64,000 bases of DNA from Trametes villosa (lineage: Eukaryota; Basidiomycota; Agaricomycetes; Polyporales; Polyporaceae): positions 248,001 through 312,000 of the forward strand of contig PUDQ02000033.1 in assembly GCA_002964805.2 (NCBI GenBank). Reading direction: 5' to 3'. Position 1 is the first letter of the stretch; every line of letters begins with the position of its first letter. The notes under the pieces were generated by a model. It did not search any database, was not told the DNA's origin, and saw only the letters and a program-made list of their open reading frames with translations. Position numbers and translations under genes: made by a program. Below are positions 1 to 11,641 of the stretch, one piece after another.

Positions 1-1292
1 GGCGGGCGGGAAGGCGGCGACGTCTCTGTTGCAGTTCTTGAAGGTGCCCAGTGACAGCCCGAGGAAGCGAGGGGTAGAGGTGAGTGTCTCTCGGGCTGGT
101 TGGGGCTTGTGTGGATGTCTTATTGCGAGGTAGCCGAAGCCCGAGAAGGCCGGCGGCAAGTCCGTTTGGGAGGGTCGTGACGGGGAAGAAGTCTCCGTGG
201 AGATTCTCGCGCTGCAAGACTACGAGAAGGAGGGTTACAAGGGGTGAGCTTCCATATATCTGATTTTCCCCCTTGCCGCTTATTACGCGTCTCCCAACCA
301 GCTTCCACTGCGAAGGCCGGATCGTGACCACGCTCTTCGGCCTGCTCTTCTGGGACGTCATCTTTGCACCCATCCCTGGTGCGTTCGAGACGCGGTACCA
401 GAGTGCACCTCTAGATCTGGCCGAGGACACCTTCTACTACGCGCGGCAGCCGCTCGCGGACGCGCGCCTTGCAGATATCAAAGCAGGGCGTGCGGCCGAG
501 ATCCTGGAGACGGCCTACGATGAACATCAAGGGAAGATGTGCGTAGGAGTGCAGTGGGACTTGTTTCCGAAAGAGGACCTATTGGGCATCGTGAAGGTGC
601 GTGGGCGTCGGATGCGTGTGGTGGTCCAGGTCGAGGTGACTGATGTTACGTTGGGCGTCGCATAGGGCTTGAAAGCCAGCGGGCTGGCGGTGATCTGCAG
701 GCTGATGTGCGAGGAGTACGCTGCGCGAACGGGTGGCGTCCCCGATTTGATTCTGTGGCGTGAGGAGAAGGGCAAGGCGGAGGCGAAGTTTGTGGAGGTC
801 AAGGGGCCCAACGACACTCTGCAGGAGAACCAGAAGGTACGCATTTGTCGCTGGGTCCATTTCCGCAGACGAGGACCGTTCGCTGATTCACCGGCCTGCA
901 AATAGGTGTGGATCGACGTCCTGTCTCGCGCGGGCATAGACGTGGAAGTCTGCCACGTCCACGAACCAGGGTGTAAGCCGACGATCAAAGTCAAGTCGAA
1001 GGCGAAGAAGACCCCCAAGAAGACGCCATCCAAGCACAAGGCGAAGTCGGGGGGAAAGAAGCGCAAACGCGGGTCTGACGAGGATGAGGAGAGCCTTCCG
1101 CAATTCGTGGGTTCCGATGACGAAACCACGGACTATGACCAACTGGACGTGCATACGGAGGACGAGGTCGAGTCTCCGGTCAAGAAGAAGCTGCGTAGGA
1201 ACGCGCCGGCGTTGCCTGACGAGCCGCAATCGCCGACGGCGCAGAAGGTGGCGCGGATGAACAGCCAGTCGGAGGATGTCGAGATGGGCTGA
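1..1292 (+). CDS. FAN1: FAN1-type structure-specific nuclease, C-terminal part (partial at window edge)
   Basis: Fanconi-associated nuclease 1 family: a structure-specific 5' flap endonuclease/exonuclease of interstrand-crosslink repair in the nucleus. Exons 1-79 (frame starts at base 2), 134-243, 302-596, 666-836 and 906-1292 join in phase and give the last 346 residues; the N-terminal part lies off the window. The segment after the second intron (GFHCEGRIVTTLFGLLFWD) is a hallmark of the family. The VRR-NUC nuclease core is visible as GVPDLILW followed by FVEVKGPNDTL, i.e. the PD...(E)xK metal-binding motif, then VEVCHVHEP. A tail of about 90 residues is unusually Lys-rich (KKTPKKTPSKHKAKSGGKKR, a likely nuclear localisation signal) and then acidic. 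Family assignment is firm; SAP and zinc-finger regions cannot be checked here. Confidence 0.93.
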
Positions 1293-1703
1293 GGGAGGGC
1301 GCGGTGGTCGTGTGTGGTGTATCTGCTGCTAAGTTATCCATATCTTATTCCCCGTTCTGCTTGTATCCTGAGTGTATTGGTACCCAATGGGAAGAACCTG
1401 ATTCGCCGACGCGTTTGTGGCTGCAGTGCGCAGTGCACGTGACCGCGTTGTGTGCGCGACGCGTAGATGACGTCCGTGCATGCCTAGGTTCTCGATCTCA
1501 TCCTCCCCGTGGGGCCGACCGCTGCAACTTGAAAGCGGTCGACTCTTCTCGAGACTCACATCGACGCCCCACGACATCGTTGAGCTCTGTGGATGCGCTC
1601 ATGATGACTTCAGCGACAAATCTTCGCTTCCCCATTGGCCCACCTACATAAACACCTCCCGAGGACTCGACCGCCATAAAGAGTCCAAACCCGAGGAGCA
1701 GCC
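1293..1703. other. Intergenic: FAN1 3' region and hemerythrin-gene promoter
   Basis: No gene supported. Short overlapping open frames on both strands show no family motif. The last 60 bases contain an AT-richer patch (ACATAAAC near 1646) that could be a weak TATA-like element for the downstream gene. Confidence 0.6.
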
Positions 1704-2517
1704 ATGTACGCATTCTCTGCACGCGCGGCATCTATCTCCATTGCACGCACCCGCAATCCCGCCCTCACCTTTCGCACCCAATACCCCACCCGACTCTTCG
1801 CACTCAGAACGATGGCGGCCGCCAGCACCCGCCTCGACGTGACGCACGAGATCAAGCTCGACCACGACAACGTGCGCGACCTCTTCGAGCGCTACAAAGC
1901 CGCGACGGACCTTAACGAGAAGAGCGTCATCGCGAACACGCTCATCCGCGAGATGGCCGTGCACGGCGACGCTGAGGAGGTCTCCGTCTACAACGACTAC
2001 AGCTCGCTCGGCCTCGGCGACACCGCTGCGCACAACAAGGAGGAACACGCGGAGATCAAGCGGCTCGTGTACGACGCGGACGCGACGCGCGTGGCGAAGC
2101 CCGAGTACGACGACGTGCTCGAGAAGGCGGTTACGGCGTTCATTACGCACGCGAAGGAGGAGGAGGACGAGCAGCTGCCGCTCATCCGCTCGAAGCTCAC
2201 CCCGGAGCAAAACGATGTGAGTGGCTGCTCTCTTGGATAAATAGGGTGCAGTATGACTGACTGTATGCGCGCAGAAACTCGCTCGTGCTTTTTTGAAGGC
2301 ACGGACGACGGTCCCGACGCGCCCGCATCCTTGGGCTCCTCAGACAGGCGGTCTCGCCCAGAAGGCCGCCGGCCTCCAGGGTGCTTTCCACGACAAGGTT
2401 CGTTCAGCTCACTTGACATCATGAATTTGTACTAACGTGAGCGTTTCCCAGGTCGTGGAGACCCTCGAGGGCCGCCAGTTCGTCGACGTCAAGTTCCAGC
2501 ACCCCTCTGAATTCTAG
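1704..2517 (+). CDS. Hemerythrin (HHE) cation-binding domain protein
   Basis: Exons 1704-2216, 2275-2397 and 2452-2517 give 233 residues; the second intron carries a textbook branch site (ACTAAC near 2431). The protein begins with about 36 residues rich in Arg, Ser and Ala with few acids, which looks like a mitochondrial presequence. A second in-frame Met at 1812 (MAAASTRLDVTHEIKLDHDN) starts the conserved domain. The HHE pattern is clear: HEIKLDHDNVRDLFE, then EMAVHGDAEEVSVYN, HNKEEHAEIK and FITHAKEEEDEQLP, supplying the His/Glu ligands for a di-iron or other metal site in a four-helix bundle. Such proteins bind oxygen, NO or iron; the substrate here is unknown. The C-terminal extension is short and of no known fold. 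Confidence 0.92.
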
Positions 2518-3338
2518 TCCCGCAGCGAGTAATGGATACTGGAAGAGAAAAAAGGGACTTGTTGTAGGAATAGTCGTCTTGTTGTACCGCCACCCATCGG
2601 CATACGATTGCGTCGTGGCACCTAGCAGACATCACAAGACTTCAGTGTGTCGCCCAAGGACACAAACAGCACAACGTAAGGCTCTACGGACGCTCAATTG
2701 CGCTCACACCCAGCACAAGAAAGCGCACTTTGGTTCCCCTACCCGCACGCCTCCTCGTGTGGAGCCGTCGTGCGGGCAGGTACTAATCCTGAGGACCACG
2801 CGAAGATATGCGCCAGGACCGAAGTGCCTCCCTCGGGCATGAAACACCCACCTTGCGAGTGCCGCCCCATTCCCAGGCGGGGTCGGTGAGGTCGAGGAAG
2901 GTGTTTCGTGCAGTACTTGCACCCTGTTCGGTTACTTGTACCCGGCTAACATTAAGAGGCTGGCAGGATCCGGCAGTGGGTGGCTGACATCCGCTGCACT
3001 GTTCGATCAGTGAGGGAGATCGGACGGTCAGCCACAAATGTGCGCCCACCATACCGTCGTCTTCTTTACGGCCGAATTGCAATCAACTCGCACCCACCCT
3101 CACCCAATATCGATCTGCATGTCCACGGCCCCTCTGGGTAGTCTAACGATGAAACGTGGTCATTATGTGGGTTTGTACCGAGAATATGCGAGGGTTCAGT
3201 GTAACATATGTATGCAGTCTATGATGTACGAAGTGACAATGCAGGAGAAACGGATGAGTGTAACATAGGCAGGGGATGATCGATGGTTGGCCAAGAACGA
3301 TGCATGCAATACAAAGCAGAGTCAGAAAAGAATAGAAC
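2518..3338. other. Intergenic between two convergent genes
   Basis: Contains the 3' regions of the hemerythrin gene (plus) and the F-box gene (minus). No coding, RNA or repeat feature was recognised. Confidence 0.6.
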
Positions 3339-6280
3339 TCAGCGGCGTATGGGGGTCAAGAACAGCGACGAGTCGTAGTACACATCGTGCGCGGGCACGC
3401 ACTGGTCCGTCTCCCCGTCCGGGTGCAAGTCGTAGTCATCCTCCTCGTCCGGCATGTCGAGCATGTGTCTGTCATCCCCCACCAACCTTGCGTCAGCCGC
3501 CATTTTCTCATACAAACACGCGGAAAGGGGGGCAAGAGTGAGAGGAGGGAAAGACGCACTCGATCGCACAGTGGTCGAAGATCTCGACGAGCGTCATCGC
3601 GGGCAGCACGCGGCAGCGCACGCAGCCCCACATCTTGTACACGGCGGAGAAGTGCGGGATGAGGCGCACGGCCTCGAGCCGGCGCACGAGCCGCGCGTCG
3701 CGCTTGCTCAGCCGCGTCACCTTCGCGTCCTCGCCCGCGCGTATGTGGTCGCACAGGTGAGCCACCTACAGCAAGGGGTCCCGGCCGGTGAGCGAGTATT
3801 CCTCAATTTAGTGAAGAGGACAACGGAGGGCTTACAGCACGCTTCCACGCCATGACACATGCCTGCCCGTCCTTGCTACACAGCGAGCACACCAACCGTG
3901 CCCGCCCGCGCTCCATCTCCCACCCCTCCGTCTTCTGAGGGTCGCGCCCACACGCCTTTACGATGGCCTCCGCCGCCTGCTGAGCGCGCACGTCGAACAC
4001 AACGGCGTCGCCCTCGAGGTTCCACGGGGCTTCCTCGAGCACGAGCGCATACGCGTTCCGTAGGTCCGCGCCGTCCGTGGTCGGATGCAAGTCAACGCGC
4101 GGCGCTTTATGTGCGCAGGCGTGCGCGAGCACGCGCGGGTACTCGAGCAGCGCGCCGCAGGTCGGGGAGGTGCAGCGGAACCACGTGAGCGCGGAGCAGA
4201 CGCGCTTGGCGACCTCCGTGGGCGAGGGTGCGGGCCGCGCGGGGTCGCTGCGGGTTGCGATCGCAGCAGAGGCGGCTGCGAAGTCGGCCATGGTGACTGC
4301 AAGGCCGGATTCGCGCTCTTCTGAGATTGTGGGTAACACAGCCAAGGCAGACGTCGACGCCGATGCAGAGGGTCCCGCAGGCGGCATCTCCGCGCGCTCG
4401 ATCAGCTCATACAGCTTGAACGCCATCGTCTTGCGCCACTCGCGCACGGTCGCGAGCAGGACGGCCTCGAGCTCGGCGTGCGGCATCTGGAGCGACTGGA
4501 AGAACGCGGCGCGGGGCGCGCCGAGGAGCGCGCGGAAGCCGGGCGTGTAGTGCGCGAAGTCCGCGGGCGAGGGCAGCGACTCGAACAGCGGGCGGCGCGC
4601 GAGGAAGCGCACGACGGTGTCGCGCACGACCGCGAGCCGGTTGAGGTAGTGCGCGCAGCGCTCGCGCATGAGCCGCTCGGTGCGCGCGGCCTCTGCGAAG
4701 GCGACCATGGGCGCGCGGATGTTGTTCCAGACTGTGCGGGGTTAGGTTAAGTAGTGGGACTGAGTCTAGGAGAATACGTACTGCGGTCGGTGAGCTCCTT
4801 GGGCTGCTTGACTAGCGGGTGCTCGATGAACTCCTCGACACGGTCGTGTGTCATCCACTTGAGGTCGTCTCCGAAACCGAGCTCGCAAAGTCGCTCGATG
4901 ATTCTGCATGGATAGTCGTTGTCAGGATTCATAAGAACCGGTGCTCGTGAATGTGCGGCACGTACTGCTTACGGCGGCGATTGCGGAGGTCTTCTAGGTC
5001 CAGCGTGCGCTTGTGATTCTGTCTGATTTGCCACTCGGCCAACTTGAATGAGCTCTGTGATACGGAGAAGTGATTAACATCGCTGTAGACGATGCGCCTG
5101 TCAAGTACGTACGTCTTTGAGCTGTTTGATATATTTTGTGCGCTCCTTCTCGAGCTGCTTCAACCGAGCTTCATCGCCGTCGCACTCCTTGATGCGCGCA
5201 ACAAGCTCGTCCGCATCCACTTTGGGGATGAGCAGCTCTGCGGGATAGGTTATGGGTCTAGCGATTGCAGGCGTGACCGCAAAAATACTGACTGTTGTTC
5301 AGGTATTCCAAGGGCAGCATGGCAGACGTCTTGATCAGTTGCTGCGGTCCGCGCGGCATATGTTCTGCCGCCGCAACGAGGACATCGAACAAAGGCACGA
5401 AACTAAAGACGGTCAGCAAGATCTCATTAGAGATTCAATAAAGGATACGTACTGCTCTTTCAGGCAAGCTTTGCAGGCACGAGATCGGCATGTCCAAAGT
5501 GTCGTCATAACTCTTGCCTTTACACAGAACTAGAAACAGGCAAGTGAGCCAACAAGGTTTCCTCAACGCTATCTTGACAGATGTGACCGCAAATGCCGCC
5601 GCGGAGAGTTCAGGGACGTGTTGGCGCATCGCGGCCACAGGTCCCTGAACGCTCGCGCCGCCCCTGGATATAGGCTGTGGCAGCGTCTCCAGGAACGCGC
5701 ACAAAATTCAGAGCTCGGGCAGTAGAGAATCGACGTACATGACAGTGGTGGTCAAATACGAGGTTGGCGTACTTGGGCTCCGTGAGGTCTGAAGGGCACT
5801 TTGGGAGGTCTTCGACACTTCTGAAAGCGCTCCGCCATATAGTGACGGCGGAGTGACGCAGGAGCACCTCGCGAAGGGCTTTCGTCGTGCGCGAGAGGTG
5901 CAAGAGGTCAAGGGGGTGCAAGTGACCAAAAATCTATGAATTCCGTAGTGAGATGGTGGCTGTTCAGGCTACAGTAGTAGGTATATGCTAGTACTCACCT
6001 CGTAAAGAATGTCGAGCGGCATGTCCACTAGCTTGCTCAATGAGCGTCGCCGACCCTTCGGGCCAAGGGCTTTCGAAGGGGTCTGTTGTGCGCCGCCTAG
6101 CGCGGCGGGTGCGCTCTTGCGTGGTCGTTTCGCGGGTGGCTTGTAGTCCTTGGGAGCGGAGGTAGAGGGTCCCGCCTCGGAGGCCGAGCACTCCTCATCT
6201 TCTGGATCAGCATAGGATGGTGTGGCCTTCGCCTGCAGACGGGAGGAGCGGCGACGTGTAGAAGTCAAGGGGGCAGACAT
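3339..6280 (-). CDS. F-box protein with adjacent Cys-rich zinc-knuckle-like segment (743 aa)
   Basis: Ten exons on minus: 6280-5999, 5933-5739, 5529-5453, 5402-5293, 5237-5113, 5054-4966, 4903-4782, 4731-3836, 3765-3560 and 3468-3339; all phases agree. A basic, Ser-rich N-terminus (RRRSSRLQAKATPSY) leads to an F-box at about residues 88-130 (LVDMPLDILYEIFGHLHPLD, LLHLSRTTKALR), the Skp1-binding module of SCF ubiquitin ligases. Immediately after it comes HCHFC...TCRSRACKACL, a CxxC...CxxC arrangement that may bind zinc. A charged helical region (LARIKECDGDEARLKQLEKE-type) and a long C-terminal domain with a further CxxC (VCSLCSKDGQ) follow. The architecture is one I associate with expanded F-box families of Agaricomycetes; its substrate is unknown. 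Intron 2 (209 bases) is unusually long for this window. Confidence 0.85.
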
Positions 6281-7660
6281 TGCGCTGGTTCGAGAGAGGT
6301 GGTAGTGAGGGCCAAGGTTAGGGACGGCCTCGAGTCGGGGGCCTTTATGAGAGCAGCCGGGCCTATAGCGCCTGCAGAGGCGCCGCTAGCTGCGGCCGAT
6401 CGCGGTCACGTCGCCGACTCCTACGCGCCGCTACACGGCGCTCAACGCGTCTTCTCCTCTTCCACCACATCGTCTTCTTCGACACTCTCGCTGACATTGC
6501 GTGGCCCCCAGTGTCTCGCTGTGGTTCGTTCAAGTAATCTGAATATCGTGTGACTCCGACTTTCTGGCAAACCCAGCCCGTAAACATCTGTCTGGACGGC
6601 ATCAACAACCTTGGAAACAATCTCAGTCGGCGATACTCCCGAGGGACGAGCATGAGTTCATTGCAGGTTCCAAGAAAGGTGAGGACGTTGCTGGTCAATA
6701 TAGAACGTATCCCCCAGTACAAAGCATATTCCACACCGGGGGTATTTGCGATTTGGTCCTGACACGCTTAAGCATGCCGTTGTGTGCTGTTCGCTCCATC
6801 GGTGATACCCACTTGTCCTGTCTTTACATCTCGTTGACACTGTGATATCGAACCTCATGCCGCCGAACACCCAATTGCGCCGCAAATGTGGTATCCGGCT
6901 TCCCTGTCTTCTGGTGAGCATCGCACCCATGGACTGCCGAGCCTCTGTGTCTAGCTCATTGGCTGACTGAGGTACGTCTAGCTTCAGCCCGCTGGATCGA
7001 GAGCGTGAGACTGCCCCTAGCTGACCACCGTTGAGATTGAGGCGATCACTCATAGGGGGCTGACTTCTCGAAGCATACGAATGCTGGCGGCGGGTGTCGC
7101 AAAACCCGTTCGCCGCGTAGCATGGCGCTGCTTGTCATTCTCCTACCAGGTCCTGTGAACGCAACACATGCAGCTGCTGCATGATTGAGTTGTGCAAGCT
7201 AGTGTTTGGGGCTTACAGCGTCAACGCTCCAGCCCGGACGAATGGACGACCACATTCAATCGCAAGGGGGCATTGCAATTATGGCTAGGCGTCAGCCTCA
7301 GCCTGGTGCTCAGCCGCAATCGTTTCGGTAGTCCAGCCGGCAGGCTGACGAGCTAACTGGACAGATCGATCGTGCTCTGTTGCGGGAGCCAGCTAGAGAC
7401 AGCCTCTTGTTACATACCCACCGTCCGCCGCGCCGTGGCATCATAAGTACTGTAAGTATCGGGACAAGCTTCCCACTCACGTGTTTGGGTAAGGTCAGTG
7501 TAGGTCTGGGTGACGCCTTACAGTTCGTCAAACACTCGACAGGTAACCCAGCGATGCCATTCCTATCAAGGAGAGAAATAATGAAACATGCGAGATAAGA
7601 TCTACAACCCAGCAACGTACACCAGCTACTACCACCCTGTCCCTACACGGAGGTCCACGC
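6281..7660. other. Intergenic, 1.4 kb
   Basis: Divided between the F-box gene promoter (about 6281-6550) and the 3' side of PNO1. Several open frames of 60-130 codons exist, but none shows a domain, plausible splicing or codon pattern of a gene. Less GC-rich than the neighbouring coding DNA. Nothing else seen. Confidence 0.55.
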
Positions 7661-8716
7661 TCATAGTGCCCTCTGGCGCATCCGCGCGCTGACGGTACGG
7701 AGGCCCGCGTACACCTTGCCAGGTGGTGAGCCAAGGATGAGAGAAACGATGGCGTCCCGCGCGATTTTGATGTTTTGGAAGGAGCCAAGGATGTGGATTT
7801 TACTATGCGCGGAAGAGTTAAGCTTGTGAGACAAACGGGAAACCATGATACTTACGTGTCTGCGAGGACAATCCGCGTCCTGCTAGCGTTTTCGATGGTG
7901 AACTTCGTCTTACCATCTTGGCCAGCGATACGGCCTGCATTGCGATACGGTCAGCTAAATAAAACAGAAACACGCACAGGCCGGACTGACCGATGGCTCG
8001 AGACAGATGGTCACCGTGGAGGGTCTTGACGTCCTTGATTTCGAAGGAGTCAAGGTACAAGTCGTCCAGACGGAGGAGCGCAATAGAATCCTGGGAGTGA
8101 TTTAGGCGAAGCCCCGTCGACTGATCTTTGACGAAGGCTTACATTAACATCGAAGCCCAAAGCATACGCCTTGACGAAGTCGGCGCCCTTCTGGATAGCC
8201 CCAATATCCTTCGTGTGTTTTGATGTCTATGCGGGGATCTTCAGCGTGTTTTTCACACCTCTACCAGCAGTCGGCACATACCCTGATCTCGACGCTTTTC
8301 CGCTGCACGTTCATGCGCACTTGCAGCTGCAGCATCTCCGTCAATGGCGAGAAGATGTTCACCCAGTCCTTCTTCAGCGGGGTCATGCGGTGAGGGGGTA
8401 TGGGTATCCGGCGGGTCTCGGACTTCAGCGTCGACCTCTGGGCGGACGCCGGGAGAGGAGGGAATGCGGGTGCGGCAGATTGTGAAGTGGCCGCAGCGTC
8501 GGTATCGATCATAACATCGTCGTCTCCTTCGCCTTCGTCCCAGCCAGGCTGCTGCTCCGAAGATGCAGCCGCAGGCTGCTCGCCAGACGTCTCCTGCATA
8601 TCATGGTCTTCCGCGCCCTCGGCGGACGCTGTCCGCGCCGGCTTTTTTGCGATCTTGCGGCGGTTCTTCTTGTGCTTGAGCTCGGAGGTGCTCGGCTGCG
8701 TGTTCAGGACGACCAT
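7661..8716 (-). CDS. PNO1: Pre-rRNA-processing protein PNO1/Dim2 (KH domain)
   Basis: Five exons: 8716-8282, 8226-8143, 8090-7991, 7934-7856 and 7802-7661, encoding 279 residues. PNO1 (yeast Dim2) is a nucleolar/cytoplasmic KH-type RNA-binding factor of the 40S pathway. It holds the 3' end of 18S rRNA, works with the Nob1 nuclease and recruits the Dim1 dimethylase. Family landmarks are unmistakable: RRIPIPPHRMTPLKKDWVNI, MNVQRKSVEIR, TSKHTKDIGAIQKGADF, YALGFDVNDSIALLRLDDLY, IGRIAGQDGKTKFTIENAS and the C-terminal GSPPGKVYAGLRTVSAR. The N-terminal ~90 residues are low complexity and acidic, as usual for the family. The ATG at 8716 is chosen because the conserved MVVLN-type start follows it. It is divergent from URI1 with only 217 bases between the two ATGs. 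Confidence 0.97.
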
Positions 8717-8933
8717 GGCGGCGGCGATGCGGCGGCGGGGTACGGCGAGGGGTGAGATGAAGATGAGTGCAAGCTGCAACGAGGTGCTACCGCCGGCGTC
8801 TACCTGAAATTCTGCACCTCCTTCGGCAGCTGCCGACACCTGCAGGCTCCCTCTCCCCCACACCCTCCCGCACTCCGTCCGCTCGTACACGCCCCGGCGA
8901 CTTTGACTACCACCGTCTGAGAAGTACCAAAAT

Positions 8934-11341
8934 ATGGCCAGCTCGTCGGCGACGGGCTCCGCGCACAGCCTGGGCGATAGCCGCGCGCAAGGTACTTACT
9001 TCGCACCGGGCTGCCCAGCGCTCCAGCGTGCCGCACGCATCTGACCGCCCTCCGCCCTTGCAGCACTGCAGGCGCTCCTGAACTCGCTCACGCCAGGCGC
9101 ACAGGCCGAACAGGACGGGAAGCTCAACTCCGATCAGGTCCGCAAGATCTCGGACAGGCTGGGCGAGCTCCTCGGGGACGACGGCGCGCCCGACGCGGGG
9201 CAGCGGAACGAGAAGGGTGAGGTATGTCCATGCGCGGGTACCGTTGAACAGCTATGAACCTCTGCGTTTTGTAGCTGCTGAATGAGGAGGGGCTCCCGAT
9301 CGTCGACATTCGGGAGCCTGTGCCTATTTACGAACCCGCCACCTCGAGGCTCGCGCCCGTGCCTAGTGAGACCGATGTTCTCCCTCTGTGGACGTTGTCT
9401 CCGGCAGAGAAGGCTCGGAGACGCGCAGAGCGCGACCGTATACTCGATATTCTGGAGGAGGAAGAGCGGGTCGAACAGGAGAAGGAAGACGTCGAGGAAC
9501 GCGAGCGCTTCCAGGTTGAACTAGAGAAGCGCAAGGAGGCAGCGAAGGCGGAGATGGAGGCATTGAAGACAGCGCGGGAGATGCACAAGAAGATGGGCAA
9601 GGCGCTCCTCAAAAACCTTGCCGCCGCGCGAGAGCAGGACGAAAAGGCGAAGCAGGAGCTGGAACAGGCCGAGAAAGCGGCCAGGGAGGAGCGTCGAAAG
9701 CTGAAGCCGAAGAAGAGCGTCACGTTCGCGGACCTACCCCCGGACCACGAGAACCAGCCCGCGAACAGCGTACCTCCTCTGGATTGGGGAGATGTCGCGC
9801 CTGCGAAGCTGAACGCGGGCAAGAGCACGCTCATCTCGCGCGGCGACATGAACAAGCTGCCGATGAAGATGAACGTCGTCGAACGCGTCCCGCGGATTGG
9901 CCGCGGTCCGAAGTCTCCCCCGCCACCTGCCTCTGTCCAGGCGGACTCCGATGACGAGTCAGACCCTGGATCGCCCGTTCCTGCTGATTCTGACGACGGG
10001 GAGATCATCCACTCGGACCATTCCGACAGCGAGCAGCCTCCGCCGGATCATGAGGAGTCCGAAGAGAGCGATTCGGGGCAACCAGATGATGATGATCCTG
10101 GAGAGTGGGACATCGAGGGCTATGACTTCGCTCAGCACCAGCGCGAGATCGCCCTCGCCTACTACGAAAAACGCGCTACCGTGGGGGCCGAAGCTTTAGC
10201 AGCAATGCGCAACCACGAGCACGGTGAAGAGGAGAATGAGTGGGATCAGCCAGTAAGTGACGGTGGCAATTTGGCCGATGGATCCTCGCTGACAGCTGTG
10301 CGTTAGGTCGTACCGCTTGAGGCAACCCTTGCGTCTTCTCCCCCAAAGCCCTCACAATCTCGTTTCAAGGCCTCCTTAGCATCTGGCTCATCACTTCCCT
10401 CGCATTCCCTGGGCGCATCCATCTTGCCTTCGTCCCAGTCCTCGACGCTAAAATCTGCGGTGCGGCTAGGGAAGCTCGACAGCGGGAAGCTGATGGGCGG
10501 CGAGGAAGGCGAGAGCGACGACGAACTCGACCCACAGGCGAAAGAGATGTTGGAGATGCTGAAGAAAGGCGATGTCACAAATATTGGGCCTACCCTGCCC
10601 TCGAACGGCTCTCCTACACTCACGAACACCCCTGCCTCCGCAATCCAGGCTGAGTCTGGCTCCGACCAGCCTCCGGCAGAAGCCCCCGCTCCGCCGAAAC
10701 CTAAGTTGTCCAAGGTATCTCAGTTCAAGATGTCATTCGGAGCGCAGACACCTCCTCAGTCGCCGGGGTCGCCGGGCGGCTCGAGCGTGTCCACGCCGCT
10801 TACCAGCGTTGAGCGGTCCTCCCCGAAGCTGGGCTCGCGGAGCGGCACGCCTATCGCGGTGCCCACGAAAACCTCACGCCTTCCTGGCGCCGCCTCCAGC
10901 GGCCCTCCGCCCCTCCCGCCACAGATGCCGGGCATGATCGTCGACTCGCCATCGTTCTGCCCACCCGGTGCGTCCTCGAAGGCGGCTGGCAAGCGGCCCG
11001 CACAGATGCCCAGCATGATCGTAGAGTCGCCGTCTTTCCTCCCGCCTGGCGTCAGTCCCTCCCTCCCTTCGGGCCTCAGCGCCTTCGAGTCGGCAATTCT
11101 CCAGTCGCCGTCATTCCAGAGCCCGACGTCCACCGTTGTCGGCACGCCAACAAGCGCGGCGCCGTCTCCGTCCCCTGCTTCGGCGGCGCCCCGGGCACCT
11201 GTCAGTGCTTCGGTCCTCGAGCGGAAACCCCCTGCGCCTGGGTCGGCGAGAAGCCCTGGCGCTGCCGGTACGGGGCCTGGCGGACCGGTGGGAGCTGGGA
11301 AAGAGAAGAGGGTTTCCAGGTTCGCCGCGGAGAGGATGTAA
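8934..11341 (+). CDS. URI1/Bud27-like unconventional prefoldin (DUF3835)
   Basis: Exons 8934-8991, 9064-9221, 9275-10252 and 10307-11341 give 742 residues. URI (yeast Bud27) is a prefoldin-like scaffold that binds the RPB5 subunit, helps assemble RNA polymerases and acts downstream of TOR. Seen here: a long coiled coil (about residues 105-215, EEERVEQEKEDVEERERFQV and following Glu/Lys-rich helices), then KKSVTFADLPP at 218-228, which opens the DUF3835 region and also fits the RVxF docking motif for PP1 phosphatase. A Ser/Asp-rich acidic segment and a conserved GEWDIEGYDFAQHQREIALA block follow. The Ser/Pro-rich tail repeats QMPxMIV(D/E)SPSFxPPG at residues 604 and 631. It ends in the family motif RVSRFAAERM. 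The N-terminal prefoldin half appears short compared with animal URI. Confidence 0.85.
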
Positions 11342-11641
11342 ACGTACCTTGCTTATTTATTCTGTTGTCGTCGTCTGCGTCAATGTATCGGTAGCGGTAG
11401 TACTTATGCACAAGGTGTATCCCTCGCTGATCTTCAGGAGCCTCGCTGTCCATCCCATCCCGAGTAAATTGCGCACATTTTGCATACACTTCGTGACCGT
11501 GACGGTTGTGGATGCACCAAGTTCGACCGGCGTCTACTCTTATGATGCAAGCGCCCATTCATGTGCTGCATCGACGCGACGCGCGCGCACTGGTCTCCAG
11601 CTACTCTCTGAGTCTCTCGCTCGTTTCGCGATCACTACTCT
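11342..11641. other. Intergenic, 300 bases, URI1 to GPI10
   Basis: Tandem same-strand spacing. Contains the URI1 3' region and the GPI10 promoter; no TATA box or other element stands out. Confidence 0.5.

Noticed and set aside
5435..5704. Minus frame reading GGASVQGPVAAMRQHVPEL as an F-box exon
   Set aside because: The exon 5529-5453 in another frame gives the Cys-rich continuation that joins HCH directly and keeps phase; the former lies in the intron.
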